Source: Dactylosporangium siamense (GTDB lineage Bacteria; Actinomycetota; Actinomycetes; Mycobacteriales; Micromonosporaceae). Taken from it: 64,000 nucleotides of DNA. Under the pieces are notes generated by a model, which was not told where the DNA came from, ran no database searches, and worked only from the letters and a program-made list of their open reading frames with translations. The stretch spans positions 124,001 to 188,000 of the forward strand of contig NZ_BONQ01000050.1 of the NCBI RefSeq assembly GCF_016862795.1, in the 5' to 3' direction. The number at the start of each line of letters is the position of its first letter. Positions within the stretch are counted from its first letter, which is position 1. Positions 62,068 through 64,000 of this stretch are shown one piece after another. The position numbers and the translations under genes are program-made.

Positions 62068-63384
62068 ATGAACATTCCGTTCCGCAAGGTCGCGCTGGTC
62101 ATCGCGACAGCCGCGATGACGGCGACCGCCCTTGTGGGTTGTTCCAGCGACAAGGACGCCAAGTCCGGTGACCAGTCGCTCGAGATCGCTTACTGGAATT
62201 ACGGCCCCGCCGCCGAAAGCGGCAACAAGGCCACGGCCGACGCCTTCATGGCGGCGCACGCCGGAGTGAACGTCACCCTGACCCCGGTCACCGGCGAGAA
62301 CTGGGGCACCTACTACGCCAACGTCGCGACGCTCATCGCCTCCGGGAAACACCCCGACCTCATGGTCATCTCCGGCGAGGGCGCCCAGTTCGTGCACGCC
62401 AACAAGCTCGTGGTCCCGATCAACAAGTACATCGACAAGGACCCCGAGGCCAAGACCCTCCTCGCCGACATCGCACCCGGCCTCATCGACGGCTTCAAGG
62501 TCAAGGGCGACATCGTCACCCTGACCTACGGCTGGAACGACATGGTCGTCTACTACAACACCGACGTGTTCAAGAAGGCCGGGGTCGACCCGCCGAAGGC
62601 CGACTGGACCTGGGACGACTTCAAGGCCACCGCCAAGAAGCTCACCGCCGACACCAACGGCGACGGCAAACCCGACCAGTACGGCTTCACCTGGGCCAGC
62701 AACGAGATCTTCCCCGGCATCATGCCGTGGGTCGCCAACGCCGGCGGCAACCTCACCAGCGACGACGTCTGCTCGGCCACTGCCGACACCCCCCAGGTCA
62801 ACAAGGCCGTGTCGTTCCTGCGCGGGCTCATCACCGACGGCATCGCACCCGCACCGATGCCGATGAGCGACGTGTTCACCCGCTTCCAGAACGGCCAGAT
62901 CGCGATGTTCGGCGCCGGCCGGTGGCCCATCGGCACGTTCGTCCCCGCCGGGTTCAAGGCGTTCGACATCCAGCTCTACCCCAAGGGCGACACCTACAAG
63001 ACCGTCTTCGGCGGCGCCGGCTACCCCATCCTCAAGTCGTCGAAGAACCCGGACCTCGCCTGGGAGTACCAGAAGTTCACCCTGAGCGACGCCATCGAGC
63101 AGCAGTACGTCGGCACCCCTGACAAGCCCGGCGACTCCATCCCGTCGCGCCGCTCGGTCGCCCAGACGATCTCCAAGGTCGGCGTCCCGCCGGCGAACTC
63201 GGACCTGTTCTACAACAGCATCGACAAGTACCCGACCCTCGTGCCGTACCCCGCCCCCGCGAAGTACAGCACCTTCGAGTCCACCGTCCTCCGCCACCTG
63301 CAACTGATCTTCGCCGGTGAGGCTTCGGTCTCCGACGGCCTCAAGAACATGCAGGGTGAACTCAGCAGCATCGTCACCTGCTGA
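62068..63384 (+). CDS. Sugar ABC transporter solute-binding lipoprotein (family 1)
   Basis: 438 residues from ATG 62068 (MNIPFRKVALVIATAAMTAT; GGAGAGGGA upstream). The lipobox LVGC is followed by the mature start SSDKDAKSGDQ. Typical family-1 features are EIAYWNYGPAAESGNK, YYNTDVFKKAGVDPPKADWTW and ADTNGDGKPDQYGFTWAS. It captures an oligosaccharide or glucoside at the cell surface and delivers it to the downstream permease. LacI-controlled. Confidence 0.93.
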   Translation: MNIPFRKVALVIATAAMTATALVGCSSDKDAKSGDQSLEIAYWNYGPAAESGNKATADAFMAAHAGVNVTLTPVTGENWGTYYANVATLIASGKHPDLMVISGEGAQFVHANKLVVPINKYIDKDPEAKTLLADIAPGLIDGFKVKGDIVTLTYGWNDMVVYYNTDVFKKAGVDPPKADWTWDDFKATAKKLTADTNGDGKPDQYGFTWASNEIFPGIMPWVANAGGNLTSDDVCSATADTPQVNKAVSFLRGLITDGIAPAPMPMSDVFTRFQNGQIAMFGAGRWPIGTFVPAGFKAFDIQLYPKGDTYKTVFGGAGYPILKSSKNPDLAWEYQKFTLSDAIEQQYVGTPDKPGDSIPSRRSVAQTISKVGVPPANSDLFYNSIDKYPTLVPYPAPAKYSTFESTVLRHLQLIFAGEASVSDGLKNMQGELSSIVTC

Positions 63385-63409
63385 CCGGCGCGAACCCGCA
63401 AGGCGGATC

Positions 63410-64000
63410 ATGAGCACCAGCAAGACGCCCCGGTCCGGGGTCGGCGGCCAGCCCGTCGCCGCCCCCGGCCCCCGGGTCCACCGCCGCCGCGGCGGCGACG
63501 GCATCCCGGCCCTCGCCTTCCTCACCCCGTCGATCGTCACCTTCCTCGTCTTCGTCCTCGCCCCGACCGTGGGCGTGCTCGTGCTGAGCTTCTACGACTG
63601 GAACCTGCTCAGCGACGGCACGTTCGTCGGCCTGGACAACTTCGACCGGCTCGTCCACGACGACCGCCTGCTCGGCGTCTACGGCTCGACCACCTACATG
63701 GCGCTGGCCATCCTCGCCGTCAACGTCGTCGCCGGGCTCCTGCTCGCCGTCCTGCTGGAGAGCCGGATGCCGGCCTGGCTGCGCGGCTTCTTCCGGCTGT
63801 CGTTCCTGTTCCCGTTCGTGGTGTCCGCCTCGGCGGTCGCCCTGATCTGGCGGTTCCTGCTCAACAAGGACCTCGGCCTGGTCAATTACCTGCTCGGGTT
63901 GCTGCACGTCGACCGGATCGACTGGCTCGGCTCGTCGGCGTTCGCGCCCGTCTCGGTCATCATCGTCAGCTCCTGGAAGACGATCGGCTTCTCGATCCTG
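63410..64000 (+). CDS. Sugar ABC transporter permease (MalF type), 3' end outside window
   Basis: 197 codons visible from ATG 63410 (AAGGCGG upstream), 25 bp after the binding-protein gene, with no stop before the window end. The order is a basic N-terminus (PRVHRRRGGDGIPALAFLTP), a first helix (IVTFLVFVLAPTVGVLVLSF), FYDWNLLSDGTFVGLDNFDR and further helices (YMALAILAVNVVAGLLLAVL, LSFLFPFVVSASAVALIWRF). The cytoplasmic EAA loop lies beyond the end. A second (MalG-type) permease would be expected next. Confidence 0.9.
   Translation, partial: MSTSKTPRSGVGGQPVAAPGPRVHRRRGGDGIPALAFLTPSIVTFLVFVLAPTVGVLVLSFYDWNLLSDGTFVGLDNFDRLVHDDRLLGVYGSTTYMALAILAVNVVAGLLLAVLLESRMPAWLRGFFRLSFLFPFVVSASAVALIWRFLLNKDLGLVNYLLGLLHVDRIDWLGSSAFAPVSVIIVSSWKTIGFSIL

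Overview
The window is very GC-rich, with third codon positions almost always G or C, frequent GTG/TTG starts and densely packed genes. The gene families (ECF41 and other ECF sigma factors, a mycothiol-dependent isomerase remnant, WYL, DUF4132, GPP34, CU044-type proteins) point to an actinomycete, most likely Micromonosporaceae. That placement is inference from family content, not from a marker gene. No rRNA, tRNA, CRISPR array, integrase or complete insertion sequence was seen.

Region 1 (about 1-11.3 kb) is the right-hand part of a phosphonate natural-product cluster. It holds PEP phosphomutase (canonical EDKxFPKxNS), phosphonopyruvate decarboxylase, an iron-alcohol-dehydrogenase-type phosphonoacetaldehyde reductase and a hydroxyethylphosphonate dioxygenase (HEPD). 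Every HEPD active-site residue I remember falls at its published number. These enzymes predict PEP -> phosphonopyruvate -> phosphonoacetaldehyde -> 2-hydroxyethylphosphonate -> hydroxymethylphosphonate. Around them are the end of an NRPS (A-T, specificity code DLFNNALTYK, probably alanine), a mutarotase-like protein, a small Trypco1-like protein, a HAD protein without the usual second Asp, a glycerate-kinase-like enzyme, an FAD amine-oxidase-like enzyme and a CE7-type deacetylase. The set matches no complete known pathway that I recall. The left part of the cluster lies outside the window.

Region 2 (11.4-31 kb) is ordinary chromosome: an ECF sigma factor with its membrane partner, lipoproteins, an NmrA-type reductase with a TetR regulator, an intradiol-dioxygenase-like lipoprotein, a kinase-like protein, DUF4126 and DUF2855 proteins, a very large DUF4132 protein carrying an in-frame 24-bp minisatellite, a class II UvrA-like ATPase and a WYL regulator.

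Region 3 (31-46.5 kb) has secreted proteins (a beta-propeller-like protein, PhoX-like phosphatase, SGNH hydrolase), several TetR regulators with hydrolase or SDR partners, and an ECF41 sigma factor divergent from a berberine-bridge-type flavoenzyme. Both start regions of that pair carry TGTCACA-N16-CGTC-type promoters. A LuxR-type regulator, DUF4253, a methyltransferase, TerB and signal peptidase I follow.

Region 4 (46.6-58.3 kb) has a NUDIX hydrolase coupled to a regulator that has lost its HTH domain, a cupin, an ABC-2 exporter divergent from a histidine kinase/response regulator pair, MFS transporters, GPP34, an AlkZ-like protein, a pdxH C-terminal fragment and a double-domain Lrp/AsnC regulator with a palindromic site.

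Region 5 (58.2-64 kb) is a LacI-controlled glycoside locus: a GH116 glycosidase divergent from lacI, a solute-binding protein and an ABC permease that runs off the window. The same operator, GAAATCGATTTC, sits in both the glycosidase and transporter promoters.
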